DNA of 64,000 nt from Marinibacterium sp050389775 (lineage in GTDB: Bacteria > Pseudomonadota > Alphaproteobacteria > Rhodobacterales > Rhodobacteraceae): positions 434,001-498,000 of the forward strand of contig NZ_CP177144.1 of assembly GCF_050389775.1 (NCBI RefSeq), written 5' to 3'. The notes below the pieces were generated by a model, which saw only the letters and a list, made by a program, of their open reading frames with translations, searched no databases and had not been told where the DNA came from. Both the position numbers and the translations under genes were made by a program. The number at the start of each line of letters is the position of its first letter. The first letter of the stretch is position 1. Of this stretch, positions 8,897-17,382 are shown piece after piece.

Positions 8897-10060
8897 CTAT
8901 CCATCCTGTTCGATCCGGAACCACGACTCGGGGTCCACCGGCTGCCCGTTTTCCCTGACTTCTATGTAAAGCGTTTCTGTCCGGCCGTTTCCAGACCCCT
9001 CACCAGCAGTTGACACGATCTCGCCCGTCTCCGGGTCGGACCCGCCCATCAATCCGACCGGCGTGCCGGGGGGCAGCACCTCGCCGGCCTGGCCAAAGAC
9101 CTGGTCCAGCCCCGACAGGATGAACAGCGTGTCGGCCTGGGGTTCCAGGATCGCCACGTTGCCCAGGTCCAGCAGCGGGCCCAGGTAGCGGATCGTCGCG
9201 GCCGTCGGCGTGACGACCAACGCCCGGGGCCGGGTGGCCACCAGGATGCCCGCGCGGGTGACGCCTGCGGCATCGGCCGCGCCGGCCCGGTGCAGCAGCA
9301 CACCCTGCACCGGCAGGGGCAATTCGCCCTTCAGCCCCGAGACATCGGCATTGGTCGCCGGGATGTCGCCCTCGACGATGTCCGACAACCCGCTGGCGAA
9401 CCCGTCCAGGGTTTCGGTCGATCCGATCAGGATCGCCGTGCGCACCGGGTCGGCGGTGAACCGGCGGGGCAGGTCGGTGCGGTCGGCAATGGCCTGGCTC
9501 AGCGCGGCCCGGGCCTGCTGGACTCCGGCCAGCCCCTCGGCCAGGCGCCGGGCGGCGGTTTCCTGCAACAGCCGCAGGGTGCGGATCTCGTCGAGATCGG
9601 CGCGCAGCCGGTCGGCCCGGGCATCCAGCCCCGGCGCGACCTCGGCCATGATCATGCCCGAGCGCGCGGCGCCCAGCGGGCCGGAAGGATGCAGCATCAA
9701 GACCGGCGGCGGGGCCGTGCCGATGCTTTGCAACACGCCCAGCAGCTGGGCGATGTCGTCCTCACTGGCGGCCAGCCGGGCGGTCAGGCTGGCTTCCTGC
9801 AGGGCGGCCCGGCGCAGCCCGTCGCGCATGGCGGCCAGCCCGGCCTCGAAGGCCTGAACGGTTTCGGTCAGCGCCGCCACCCGGTCGCGGGCCGAGGTCG
9901 CGCCCTGAAGCGACAGGGTTGCCGCCTCCAGCTTGGCCGCCGCCTGCCGCGCCGCTTCGGCCGGGTCCGCCGCCAGGACGGGCCGCGCCAGCATCAGCGC
10001 GACCAGCAGGGCGGGCAGCAGGGCCGGCAGGACATTCGGGCCCAGGGCGCGGCGGGTCAT
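8897..10060 (-). CDS. Murein hydrolase activator, EnvC-like (degenerate M23/LytM)
   Basis: 387 residues from MTRRALGPNV; this start overlaps the gpmI stop as ATGA. Residues 1-31 are a signal peptide ending ARPVLAA. Residues 35-220 are alanine-, arginine- and leucine-rich coiled coil. The C-terminal 120 residues follow the LytM fold (GVLLHRAG, LLDLGNVAILEP, GQAGEVLPPGTPVGLMGG, ETLYIEVRENGQPVDPESWF), but the zinc-binding His/Asp and HxH ligands are absent. Such a domain activates amidases rather than cutting murein itself, as known for EnvC. It sits between gpmI and ctpA. Confidence 0.88.
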   Translation of the reverse strand: MTRRALGPNVLPALLPALLVALMLARPVLAADPAEAARQAAAKLEAATLSLQGATSARDRVAALTETVQAFEAGLAAMRDGLRRAALQEASLTARLAASEDDIAQLLGVLQSIGTAPPPVLMLHPSGPLGAARSGMIMAEVAPGLDARADRLRADLDEIRTLRLLQETAARRLAEGLAGVQQARAALSQAIADRTDLPRRFTADPVRTAILIGSTETLDGFASGLSDIVEGDIPATNADVSGLKGELPLPVQGVLLHRAGAADAAGVTRAGILVATRPRALVVTPTAATIRYLGPLLDLGNVAILEPQADTLFILSGLDQVFGQAGEVLPPGTPVGLMGGSDPETGEIVSTAGEGSGNGRTETLYIEVRENGQPVDPESWFRIEQDG

Positions 10061-11577
10061 GCGATCAGGCTTTCTCCGGTCATTTCCTCCGGCTGGTCCA
10101 GCGCCATCAGCCGCAACAGGGTCGGCGCCACATCGGCCAGCCGCCCGTCGCGCAGCGCTGCGCCCGCCGGTCCGCCCACCAGGATGACGGGCACCGGGTT
10201 GGTCGTATGGGCCGTGTGCGGGCCGCCGGTCTCGGGATCGACCATGCATTCGCAATTGCCGTGATCGGCGATGACCAGCATCGCGCCACCTGCCTTGTCC
10301 AGCGCCTCGAGCACCTGGCCCAGCCCGTCGTCGACGGCCTCGCAGGCCTTGATCGCCGCATCCAGGTCGCCGGTATGGCCTACCATGTCGGGGTTGGCGA
10401 AATTGGTGACGATCAGGTCATAGCCCGCCTCGATGGCCTCGACGAATTTCGCGGCCACCTCCGGTTCGGACATTTCGGGCTGCAGGTCATAGGTCGCGAC
10501 CTTGGGCGATTTCGGCATGAACCGGTCCTCGCCCTCGGCAGGGGCCTCCACCCCGCCGTTGAGGAAGAAGGTCACGTGGGGGTATTTCTCGGTCTCGGCC
10601 AGGCGGAACTGGGTCTTGCCCTGTTTCGACACCCATTCGCCCAGGGTGTTGACGATCCTGGCCTTGGGATAGGCCGTGGTCATGAAGGTGCCATGGGTGT
10701 CGGAATAATCCACCATGCCCAGCATGGCCGCCAGGTCGGGGCGCGGGCCGGTGTCAAAGCCGTCGAACCCGGGCTGGCCGATGGCTGCCAGGATCTCGCG
10801 CGCGCGGTCGGCCCGGAAGTTCAGGCAGAACAGCCCGTCGGCCTCGCCGAACCCGTCATAACCCGCGATGACCGTGGCCGGGATGAACTCGTCGGTCTCG
10901 CCCCGCTCATAGGCCTGGGCCACGGCCTCGGCCGCGCTGGCCGCGCCGTGGTCGGCCTCGCCCCGGACGATGGCCGCAAAGGCAGTCTCGACCCGTTCCC
11001 AGCGGTTGTCGCGGTCCATGGCGAAATACCGGCCGATGACGGTGGCGATGCCCACGCCCTCGGGCAGCCGGGCGACCAGGTCGGAGATGTAGCCATCGGC
11101 CGATTTCGGCGCCACGTCCCGGCCATCGGTGATGGCATGGATCAGCGTCGGAATGCCGGCTTCGCTGGTGGCCCGGGCCGCGGCGAGCAGGTGGTCGAGA
11201 TGGCCGTGCACGCCACCGTCCGACACCACGCCGACCAGGTGCGCCGTGCCCTTGGTCTTTTTCAGGGTGGCGATGAAATCCGTCAGCGCGGCATTGTCGA
11301 AGAAGCTGCCATCCTCGATGGCCAGTTCGATCTGGCCCAGGTCCATGGCCACGACCCGCCCGGCCCCGATGTTCATGTGGCCGACCTCGGAATTGCCCAT
11401 CTGGCCCGAGGGCAGGCCGACATCCGGGCCATGGGTGACCAGCGTGGCATGCGGGCAGGTCTGCATCAGCCGGTCCATGTTGGGCGTCCGCGCCAGGTAG
11501 GGCGCATTGGCCGAGGTGTCTTGGGACAGGCCCCATCCATCGAGAATGCACAGGACAACGGGTTTCGGCGTGGACAT
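10057..11577 (-). CDS. gpmI: 2,3-bisphosphoglycerate-independent phosphoglycerate mutase
   Basis: 506 residues, normal length. Interconverts 3- and 2-phosphoglycerate in glycolysis and gluconeogenesis using two manganese ions. The N-terminus VVLCILDGWGLS carries the first metal ligand, and MGNSEVGHMNIGAGRV holds the phosphorylated serine (about S62). Later metal-binding elements NFANPDMVGHTGD and VIADHGNCE are intact. It heads a minus-strand operon and overlaps the EnvC-like gene by four bases (ATGA). The region upstream is shared with the divergent isomerase gene. Confidence 0.96.
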   Translation of the reverse strand: MSTPKPVVLCILDGWGLSQDTSANAPYLARTPNMDRLMQTCPHATLVTHGPDVGLPSGQMGNSEVGHMNIGAGRVVAMDLGQIELAIEDGSFFDNAALTDFIATLKKTKGTAHLVGVVSDGGVHGHLDHLLAAARATSEAGIPTLIHAITDGRDVAPKSADGYISDLVARLPEGVGIATVIGRYFAMDRDNRWERVETAFAAIVRGEADHGAASAAEAVAQAYERGETDEFIPATVIAGYDGFGEADGLFCLNFRADRAREILAAIGQPGFDGFDTGPRPDLAAMLGMVDYSDTHGTFMTTAYPKARIVNTLGEWVSKQGKTQFRLAETEKYPHVTFFLNGGVEAPAEGEDRFMPKSPKVATYDLQPEMSEPEVAAKFVEAIEAGYDLIVTNFANPDMVGHTGDLDAAIKACEAVDDGLGQVLEALDKAGGAMLVIADHGNCECMVDPETGGPHTAHTTNPVPVILVGGPAGAALRDGRLADVAPTLLRLMALDQPEEMTGESLIA

Positions 11578-11710
11578 GGATCATGGCTCCGTTTCGGGCG
11601 TCGCTTGCGTTCTAACGCCTGCGAAACCCGGGGAAAACCGATTTTGGCCCGATGCGCCACGCCCTGCCCACCCCGCCGCCCGCGCCCGGCCGGGATGGCG
11701 CGCCGCCCTG

Positions 11711-11737
11711 CTGCTTCTTTCTCTTTCCAAGTATCCC
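11711..11737 (-). repeat. A-rich intergenic motif, copy 1
   Basis: Read on the minus strand it opens GGGATACTTGG and closes AAGAGAAAGAAGCAG. Its last 15 bases are an exact inverted match to copy 2 at 11824-11850. Confidence 0.6.
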
Positions 11738-11823
11738 ATCCCGCACCCGCCGCCGCCGCGACGCCGGGCCATCCAGGCGCCACCGCCCCGCACGGGGATC
11801 ACCGCGGGCGTCACCGGTCGGCC

Positions 11824-11850
11824 GGATATTTATGAAGAGAAAGAAGCAGG
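11824..11850 (+). repeat. A-rich intergenic motif, copy 2
   Basis: Opens GGATATTTATG and closes AAGAGAAAGAAGCAGG. Same plan as copy 1 (opposite strand) and as copy 3 at 35603-35628. Confidence 0.6.
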
Positions 11851-11922
11851 ATCGCGGCGCGAGATGACTTGACGCAGGGGCAGCGGCGAGGCCATGACCT
11901 TAGGGATGTAGAGGACGCCACG

Positions 11923-12675
11923 ATGCCCCGGTTTGCCGCCAATCTCAGCCTGCTCTGGACCGAACTGCCCTATCTCGACCGGTTTGCCGCCGCGGCCGAG
12001 GCCGGGTTCGACGGGGTGGAGGTGCTGTTTCCCTACGAGTTCGCCGCCCAGGAAACCCGGCGGGCGCTGATCTCGGCCGGGCTTGATTTCGTGCTGATGA
12101 ACGCCCCGCCGCCCAATTACACCGGCGGGGTGCCGGGCTATGGCGCGCTGGTCGGGGGCGAGGACCGCTTTGCCCGCGATATCCGCCGGGTGCTGCGCTA
12201 TGCCGAGCTGCTGCGCCCCGATCATATCCATGTCATGGCCGGCGAGGGCGACGGCGCGGATGCCCGGGCGACCTTTGTGCGCAACCTGCAGCTGGCCGCT
12301 GATACCGCCCCGGGCCAGGCCTTTACCATCGAACCGCTCAACCGTGGCAGTTTCCCCGGATATTTCCTGGCCGATTACGACCTGGCGCTCGACATCATCG
12401 CCGCCGTCGACCGGCCGAACCTGGGCCTGCAATACGACACGTTCCACGCCACCGAGATCCACGGCGACGCGCTGGCGGTCTGGGACCGGGTGGCGCCGCA
12501 TGTCACCCATGCCCAGATCGGCGATGCCCCCGGCCGGGGCGCGCCGGGCAGTGGCCATGTCGATTTCCGAGCGATCTTTGCCGCCATGGACGACAGCGGC
12601 TATGCCGGCTGGGTCAGCGCCGAGTACCAACCGGGCATCAAGACCGAGAAGACCCTGGGCTGGATGAAGGGCTGA
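11923..12675 (+). CDS. hyi: Hydroxypyruvate isomerase family TIM-barrel enzyme
   Basis: 250 residues from MPRFAANLSLLW; the start follows a short GAGG, and longer in-frame starts lack support. It is an AP-endonuclease-2-like TIM barrel. Features of the Hyi subgroup are the N-terminus ANLSLLWTELP, GVEVLFPYEF, the glutamate in TIEPLNRGSFPGYF, the aspartate in LQYDTFH and the block GDAPGRGAPGSGHVDF near the end. Known members interconvert hydroxypyruvate and tartronate semialdehyde in glyoxylate metabolism. No glyoxylate genes are adjacent, so the substrate is inferred from family alone; a related 2-oxo-acid isomerase is possible. Confidence 0.8.
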   Translation: MPRFAANLSLLWTELPYLDRFAAAAEAGFDGVEVLFPYEFAAQETRRALISAGLDFVLMNAPPPNYTGGVPGYGALVGGEDRFARDIRRVLRYAELLRPDHIHVMAGEGDGADARATFVRNLQLAADTAPGQAFTIEPLNRGSFPGYFLADYDLALDIIAAVDRPNLGLQYDTFHATEIHGDALAVWDRVAPHVTHAQIGDAPGRGAPGSGHVDFRAIFAAMDDSGYAGWVSAEYQPGIKTEKTLGWMKG

Positions 12676-12750
12676 GCCGGCCGGAGCGACGGGCCGGCCG
12701 GGAACACGCCTGGACGGGCATTCAACGACCCGCCGCGAGGGCGGCCGCGC

Positions 12751-15549
12751 TTAATGCGCTTGCGCCCAGTTGGCCCCCTGGCCGGCTTCGACCACCAGCT
12801 TGACGTCCAGCTTCACCGCCGGATCGGCCGCGCCTTCCATGATGTCGCGCGCCCGCGTCACCAGGTCGTCGACCGCATCCTCGGCCACTTCGAACAGCAA
12901 TTCGTCGTGCACCTGCAGCAGCATCTTTGCCGGCATCCCCGCGATGGCATCGGGCATGCGGATCATCGCCCGGCGGATGATGTCGGCCGCCGTGCCCTGG
13001 ATCGGCGCATTGATCGCCGCCCGCTGGGCAAACCCCGCCCGCGGGCCCTTGGCGCTGATCTCGGGGGTGTGGATCTTGCGCCCGAACAGCGTCTGGACAA
13101 AGCCGTGTTCCTTGGCAAATCCCTTGGTCTCGGCCATGTAATCCTTGATGCCCGGGAAGCGCTCGAAATAGCGGTCGATAAAGCCCTGGGCCTCGCCCCG
13201 CGGGATGCGCAGGTTGCGCGCCAGGCCAAAGCCGGAAATGCCGTAGATCACCCCGAAGTTGATCGCCTTGGCCTGCCGCCGGATGTCGGGCGTCATCTCG
13301 TCCAGCGGCACGTCGAACATTTCCGAGGCCGTCATGGCGTGAATGTCCAGCCCGTCGGCAAAGGCCTGTTTCAGCTCGGGGATGTTGGCGATATGCGCCA
13401 GGATGCGCAGCTCGATCTGGGAATAGTCGAGCGAGACCAGAACGTTGCCCTCTTCGGCCACAAAGGCCTCGCGGATGCGCCGGCCCTCTTCGGACCGCAC
13501 GGGGATGTTTTGCAGGTTGGGATCGGTCGAGGCCAGCCGCCCGGTGTTGGCCCCGGCGATGGCATAAGACGTGTGCACCCGGCCGGTGTCCGTGTTGATG
13601 TGCTCCTGCAGGGCATCGGTATAGGTCGATTTCAGCTTGCTCAGCTGGCGCCAGTCCAGCACCCGGCCCGGCAGGTCATGTTCGGTGGCCAGGTCTTCGA
13701 GCACGTCGGCCGGCGTCGAATATTTCCCGGTCTTGCCCTTCTTGCCCCCCGGCAGCGACATCTTGTCGAAGAGGATGCCGCCGACCTGGCTGGGCGAGCC
13801 GACGTTGAAGGTCTCGCCGGCCAGCTCGTGGATCTCGGCCTCCAGAGCGGCCATCTTCTGGCTGAACGCGTTGGACATGCGGCTGAGCGTGTCGCGGTCG
13901 ACCTTGACGCCGTGCATCTCCATCTGGGCCAGCACCGGCACCAGCGGCCGTTCCAGCGTTTCGTAGACCGTCGTCACCCGGGCCGCATGCAGCTGGGGTT
14001 TAAAGATCTTCCACAGGCGCAGGGTGATGTCGGCATCTTCGGCGGCATATTCGGTGGCCTTGTCCAACGGCACGCGATCGAAGGTGATGGCCGATTTGCC
14101 CGAGCCCAGCAGCGGCTTGATCGGGATCGGCGTATGGCCGAGGTAACGCTCGGCCAGGGTGTCCATGCCGTGGTTATGCTCGCCGCCATGCATGGCATAG
14201 GACATCAGCATGGTGTCGTCGATCGGCGCCATGGCCACGCCGTAGCGGGCCAGGATCTTGGCGTCGTATTTCATGTTCTGGCCGATCTTGACGATCGCCG
14301 GGTTCTCGAACACCGGTTTCAGCGCGGCCAGGGCGGCGTCGAGCGGCATCTGGCCATCGGCCAGGTCATCCGATCCGAACAGCCCTTCGCCACCCTCGGC
14401 CTTGTGGCCCAGCGGGATGTAACAGGCCCGGCCCGGCTCGACGGCCAGCGAAATCCCGACCAGCTCGGCGATCATCTCGTTCAGCCCGGTGGTCTCGGTG
14501 TCGACGGCCACCCAGCCCCGCTCGCGGATCTCGTCGATCCAGGGCGCCAGCTCCTCGGCCGTGCGCACGGCGGTGTAGTCGGCAGCATCAAAGGCCGGCA
14601 TCTCGACCTCGGCCGGGGCTTCCTCGGGCCGGGCCACCTCGGGCGCGGCCGGGGCCTCGACGCCCATCTGGTCGGCGATGCGCTTGGTCAGCGTGCGGAA
14701 TTCCATCTCTGTCAGGAAGCCCAGCAAGGTCTCGCCATCGGGGTCGCGGACCTCGAGATCGTCCAGCGTGAAATCCAGCGGCGTATCGCAATCCAGCTGG
14801 ACCAGCTGGCGCGACAGGCGGATCTGGTCGGCATTGTCGATCAGGGTCTGGCGGCGCTTGGGCTGCTTGATCTCGCCCGCCCGTTCCAGCAGCGTGTCCA
14901 GGTCGCCGTATTCGTTGATCAGCAGGGCCGCCGTCTTGATCCCGATGCCCGGCGCGCCCGGCACGTTGTCGACCGAATCCCCGGCCAGCGCCTGCACGTC
15001 GACCACCCGCTCCGGCCCGACGCCGAACTTGGCCCGCACGCCGTCGACATCGATCCGCGCGTTCTTCATCGCGTCCAGCATCTCGACCCCGCCGCCGACC
15101 AGCTGCATCAGGTCCTTGTCCGAGCTGATGATCGTCACCCGCCCGCCGGCCTCGCGCGCCTGGCAGGCCAGGGTCGCGATGATGTCGTCGGCCTCGTAGC
15201 CTTCGATTTCCTTGCAGGCGATGTTGAACGCCCGGGTCGCCTCGCGGGTCAGCGGCATCTGCGGGCGCAGATCCTCGGGCATGGCCTCGCGGTTGGCCTT
15301 GTAGAGATCGTACAGATCGTTGCGGAACGTGTGCGAGCCCTTGTCGAAGATCACCGCCACATGGGTCGGCGCATCCGGCCCGGTGTTCCCTTCGACATAG
15401 CGGTGCAGCATGTTGCAGAACCCGGCCACCGCGCCCACCGGCAGGCCGTCCGACTTGCGCGTCAGTGGCGGCAGCGCGTGATAGGCCCGGAAGATAAAGG
15501 CCGACCCGTCGATCAGATGCAGATGGCAACCCTTGCCGAACGTGGACAT
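12751..15549 (-). CDS. polA: DNA polymerase I
   Basis: 932 residues from MSTFGKGCHLHLIDG. All three domains are present: 5'-3' exonuclease (about 1-300: LIDGSAFIFRAYHAL, SSDKDLMQLV, GDSVDNVPGAPGIG); 3'-5' proofreading exonuclease with its DxE (VAVDTETTG near residue 347), so proofreading is probably active; and the polymerase domain (SLDYSQIELRILAHIA near 708, RRQAKAINFGVIYGISGFGLA-type helix, VHDELLFEV near 880). It fills gaps after primer removal and in excision repair. Convergent with hyi, with a 75-base gap. Confidence 0.97.
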   Translation of the reverse strand: MSTFGKGCHLHLIDGSAFIFRAYHALPPLTRKSDGLPVGAVAGFCNMLHRYVEGNTGPDAPTHVAVIFDKGSHTFRNDLYDLYKANREAMPEDLRPQMPLTREATRAFNIACKEIEGYEADDIIATLACQAREAGGRVTIISSDKDLMQLVGGGVEMLDAMKNARIDVDGVRAKFGVGPERVVDVQALAGDSVDNVPGAPGIGIKTAALLINEYGDLDTLLERAGEIKQPKRRQTLIDNADQIRLSRQLVQLDCDTPLDFTLDDLEVRDPDGETLLGFLTEMEFRTLTKRIADQMGVEAPAAPEVARPEEAPAEVEMPAFDAADYTAVRTAEELAPWIDEIRERGWVAVDTETTGLNEMIAELVGISLAVEPGRACYIPLGHKAEGGEGLFGSDDLADGQMPLDAALAALKPVFENPAIVKIGQNMKYDAKILARYGVAMAPIDDTMLMSYAMHGGEHNHGMDTLAERYLGHTPIPIKPLLGSGKSAITFDRVPLDKATEYAAEDADITLRLWKIFKPQLHAARVTTVYETLERPLVPVLAQMEMHGVKVDRDTLSRMSNAFSQKMAALEAEIHELAGETFNVGSPSQVGGILFDKMSLPGGKKGKTGKYSTPADVLEDLATEHDLPGRVLDWRQLSKLKSTYTDALQEHINTDTGRVHTSYAIAGANTGRLASTDPNLQNIPVRSEEGRRIREAFVAEEGNVLVSLDYSQIELRILAHIANIPELKQAFADGLDIHAMTASEMFDVPLDEMTPDIRRQAKAINFGVIYGISGFGLARNLRIPRGEAQGFIDRYFERFPGIKDYMAETKGFAKEHGFVQTLFGRKIHTPEISAKGPRAGFAQRAAINAPIQGTAADIIRRAMIRMPDAIAGMPAKMLLQVHDELLFEVAEDAVDDLVTRARDIMEGAADPAVKLDVKLVVEAGQGANWAQAH

Positions 15550-16026
15550 GCGCGTGGTCTCCCGAAACCGGTATCCTGACGATGTCCTGTCCTGACACGA
15601 TCCGCCGCCGGATGCCAGCCGGTGCATCGCCCGCCGGCACCGCCCGGCCGGGCCGGGGGGATTCGCCCCCGCGCGGCCCGATCCGCCCCGCCGACGGCCA
15701 TGGCCCCAAGGAGGAGCCGCCCCCGCACGCCACCCGCATGGGTAATAATTATTAACACGAGCAACCAAAAACCCGAAATTGCGGCATCACTGTTGATATT
15801 ATGGCAACAAAAATGACCACCGCCCCGGGATTGCCCCAATTTCATCCATCACAACTTAAGATGTATTGATTTCTGCACGAACCGAAATAACCTAACGTCA
15901 GAGGGGCGAAATACCGCGTCCCTTTGAGCGCAGGGAAAAATGCTCAGCCCACCATCTACGGGCGCCAACGGTTACCAGTTTCGGCCTGTCGGCCCTGTCT
16001 ATGGTTTTGGAACACTGGAGTATGAA
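15550..16026. promoter_or_regulatory. AT-rich promoter region between polA and the first Hint gene
   Basis: No gene seen. The half nearest polA is GC-rich. From about 15738 to 15898 the base composition turns AT-rich, unlike the rest of the window. It contains the gapless palindrome TAATAATTATTA (15743-15754) and poly-A stretches. It is the likely regulatory region of the Hint gene that starts at 16027; individual promoter boxes could not be fixed. Confidence 0.5.
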
Positions 16027-17253
16027 ATGCCCGAACGCACCACAGAGCTGGACTCCGTCTATTTCTACGATGGCAGTCTGGTCACCCTCGGTCCGAACAT
16101 CATCATTTCCGACTTCGACGGCCCCGGGACCGGGGAACTGGTCTTCGATGACGATGACGACGACTTCACCTACGAGCCCGGCGAACCGGCCACCTTCGAA
16201 GGCGCCCCGGTCACCGCAACGGCCTCCGGCACCGTGTCGGTCGGCATCAACCTTGGTGTCCTGCGGGTCGATTTGTCCGAACAGGTGCCCGTCGATGCCA
16301 TCCAGACCGCGGCCGGCACCTACCTGCATTATCCGGCGGGCGAACCGGCTTCGCTGCTGGGCGGGCTGGTGTCCGAAATCCTGGCCGTGCCGGGCATCGG
16401 CCTGATCCTGTCGGGCCTCGGCATCACCGACCTGGTGGCCTATGTCGAACAGAACGCCCTGCTGACCTTTACCCTGGACCAGCAGATCGCCATCCCCGTC
16501 TGTTTCGGGGCCGGCACGCTGATCCTGACCAACCAGGGCCAGAAAGCCGTCGAAAAGCTGGTGCCCGGCGACAAGGTCATCACCCGCGACAACGGCTTTC
16601 AGACCGTGCGCTGGGTCGGCCATACCGCTGTCCGGGCCGAAGGGCTTTACACGCCGATCGAATTCCAGGCCGGGTCGATCGGCAACGAAACCCTGCTGCG
16701 CCTGTCGCCCGAGCACCGCGTGCTGGTCACCGGCTGGGCGCCCGAGCTGCTGATGGGCCAGCCCGAGGTCTTTGTCGCGGCCAAGCACCTGGTCAACGAC
16801 AAGAACATCCGCCACGCGCCGGGCGGCATCATCACCTACGTGCATTTCATGCTCGACCGGCACGAGATCGTCTTTGCCAACGGCGCCCAGTGCGAAAGCT
16901 TCCATCCCGGCGAGGTCGCCCTGCAGGCGCTTGACCGTGACGTCCGGCGCGAGCTCTTCTCGCTGTTTCCCGAGCTGGCGGATACCGCGGCTCTGAAGGA
17001 TCGCCGCACCGCCCGGATGGATGCCACCCGCGCCGTGGGCGAGGCCGTCGGCCGCATGTCGGTGACCACCGAGGAGGCCGACCCATCGGCCGAGGAGGCG
17101 GCCCGCGCGCCGGCCAAGGATGCGGGCCAGGATACGGGGCAGGATGCGGGCCGTGACACGGCCGGGGACACGAAGGAGCCAAAGGTCAACGGCCGGCACG
17201 TCCTGCCCGAGACCGAGAACCTCTACCGGGAGGTCATGCTCGACCTGATCTGA
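16027..17253 (+). CDS. Hint-domain (Hint_2) protein, larger of a convergent pair
   Basis: 408 residues from MPERTTELDSVYF. GGAG lies six bases before this ATG, which decides the start over an upstream ATG at 15940. Residues 1-155 are acidic and beta-rich, including a run of six aspartates (41-46). The Hint domain starts at C159 (VCFGAGTLILTNQG), continues with RWVGHTAV, SPEHRVLV (H230) and ends FMLDRHEIVFANGAQCESF. That is the catalytic layout of hedgehog/intein self-processing domains as found in PF13403 proteins. The last 80 residues are alanine/aspartate-rich and disordered. There is no classical signal peptide. In this family the Hint domain is thought to cleave off the preceding part; secretion by a type I system is possible but not shown here. 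Confidence 0.85.
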   Translation: MPERTTELDSVYFYDGSLVTLGPNIIISDFDGPGTGELVFDDDDDDFTYEPGEPATFEGAPVTATASGTVSVGINLGVLRVDLSEQVPVDAIQTAAGTYLHYPAGEPASLLGGLVSEILAVPGIGLILSGLGITDLVAYVEQNALLTFTLDQQIAIPVCFGAGTLILTNQGQKAVEKLVPGDKVITRDNGFQTVRWVGHTAVRAEGLYTPIEFQAGSIGNETLLRLSPEHRVLVTGWAPELLMGQPEVFVAAKHLVNDKNIRHAPGGIITYVHFMLDRHEIVFANGAQCESFHPGEVALQALDRDVRRELFSLFPELADTAALKDRRTARMDATRAVGEAVGRMSVTTEEADPSAEEAARAPAKDAGQDTGQDAGRDTAGDTKEPKVNGRHVLPETENLYREVMLDLI

Positions 17254-17265
17254 AGGCATGCAGCA

Positions 17266-17291
17266 CCGCCGTCTTGGGGGCAAGACGGCGG
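17266..17291. terminator. Perfect 11-bp stem with GGGG loop after the first Hint gene
   Basis: CCGCCGTCTTG / CAAGACGGCGG with a four-base loop, 12 bases past the stop. It has no T-run on the plus strand, so alone it may only protect the RNA 3' end; the next hairpin completes a terminator. Confidence 0.5.
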
Positions 17292-17300
17292 ACATGGCAG

Positions 17301-17334
17301 GCGGGGCGCCAGCACCTGACGCCCCGCTTTCCTT
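17301..17334 (+). terminator. Rho-independent terminator of the first Hint gene
   Basis: GCGGGGCG / CGCCCCGC stem (with inner CAG/CTG pairing) followed by TTTCCTTTT. It lies between the two convergent Hint genes. Confidence 0.75.
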
Positions 17335-17382
17335 TTGTCCGATCCAAGGTGCTGGGCCGGTCTGTCCCCCGGCCCGCCCCGC

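Larger units (their letters stand above)
11578..11922. other. Divergent intergenic region gpmI/hyi, holding an inverted pair of an A-rich repeat motif
   Basis: 345 bases without a gene. It is C-rich and G-poor on the plus strand from 11650 to 11800, with the two repeat copies at 11711-11737 and 11824-11850 facing each other. The second lies about 70 bases before the hyi start. Confidence 0.6.

Noticed and set aside
12676..12750. CCGGCC/GGCCGG inverted repeat as a terminator between hyi and polA
   Set aside because: Short, no T-run, and such repeats are common by chance at this GC content.
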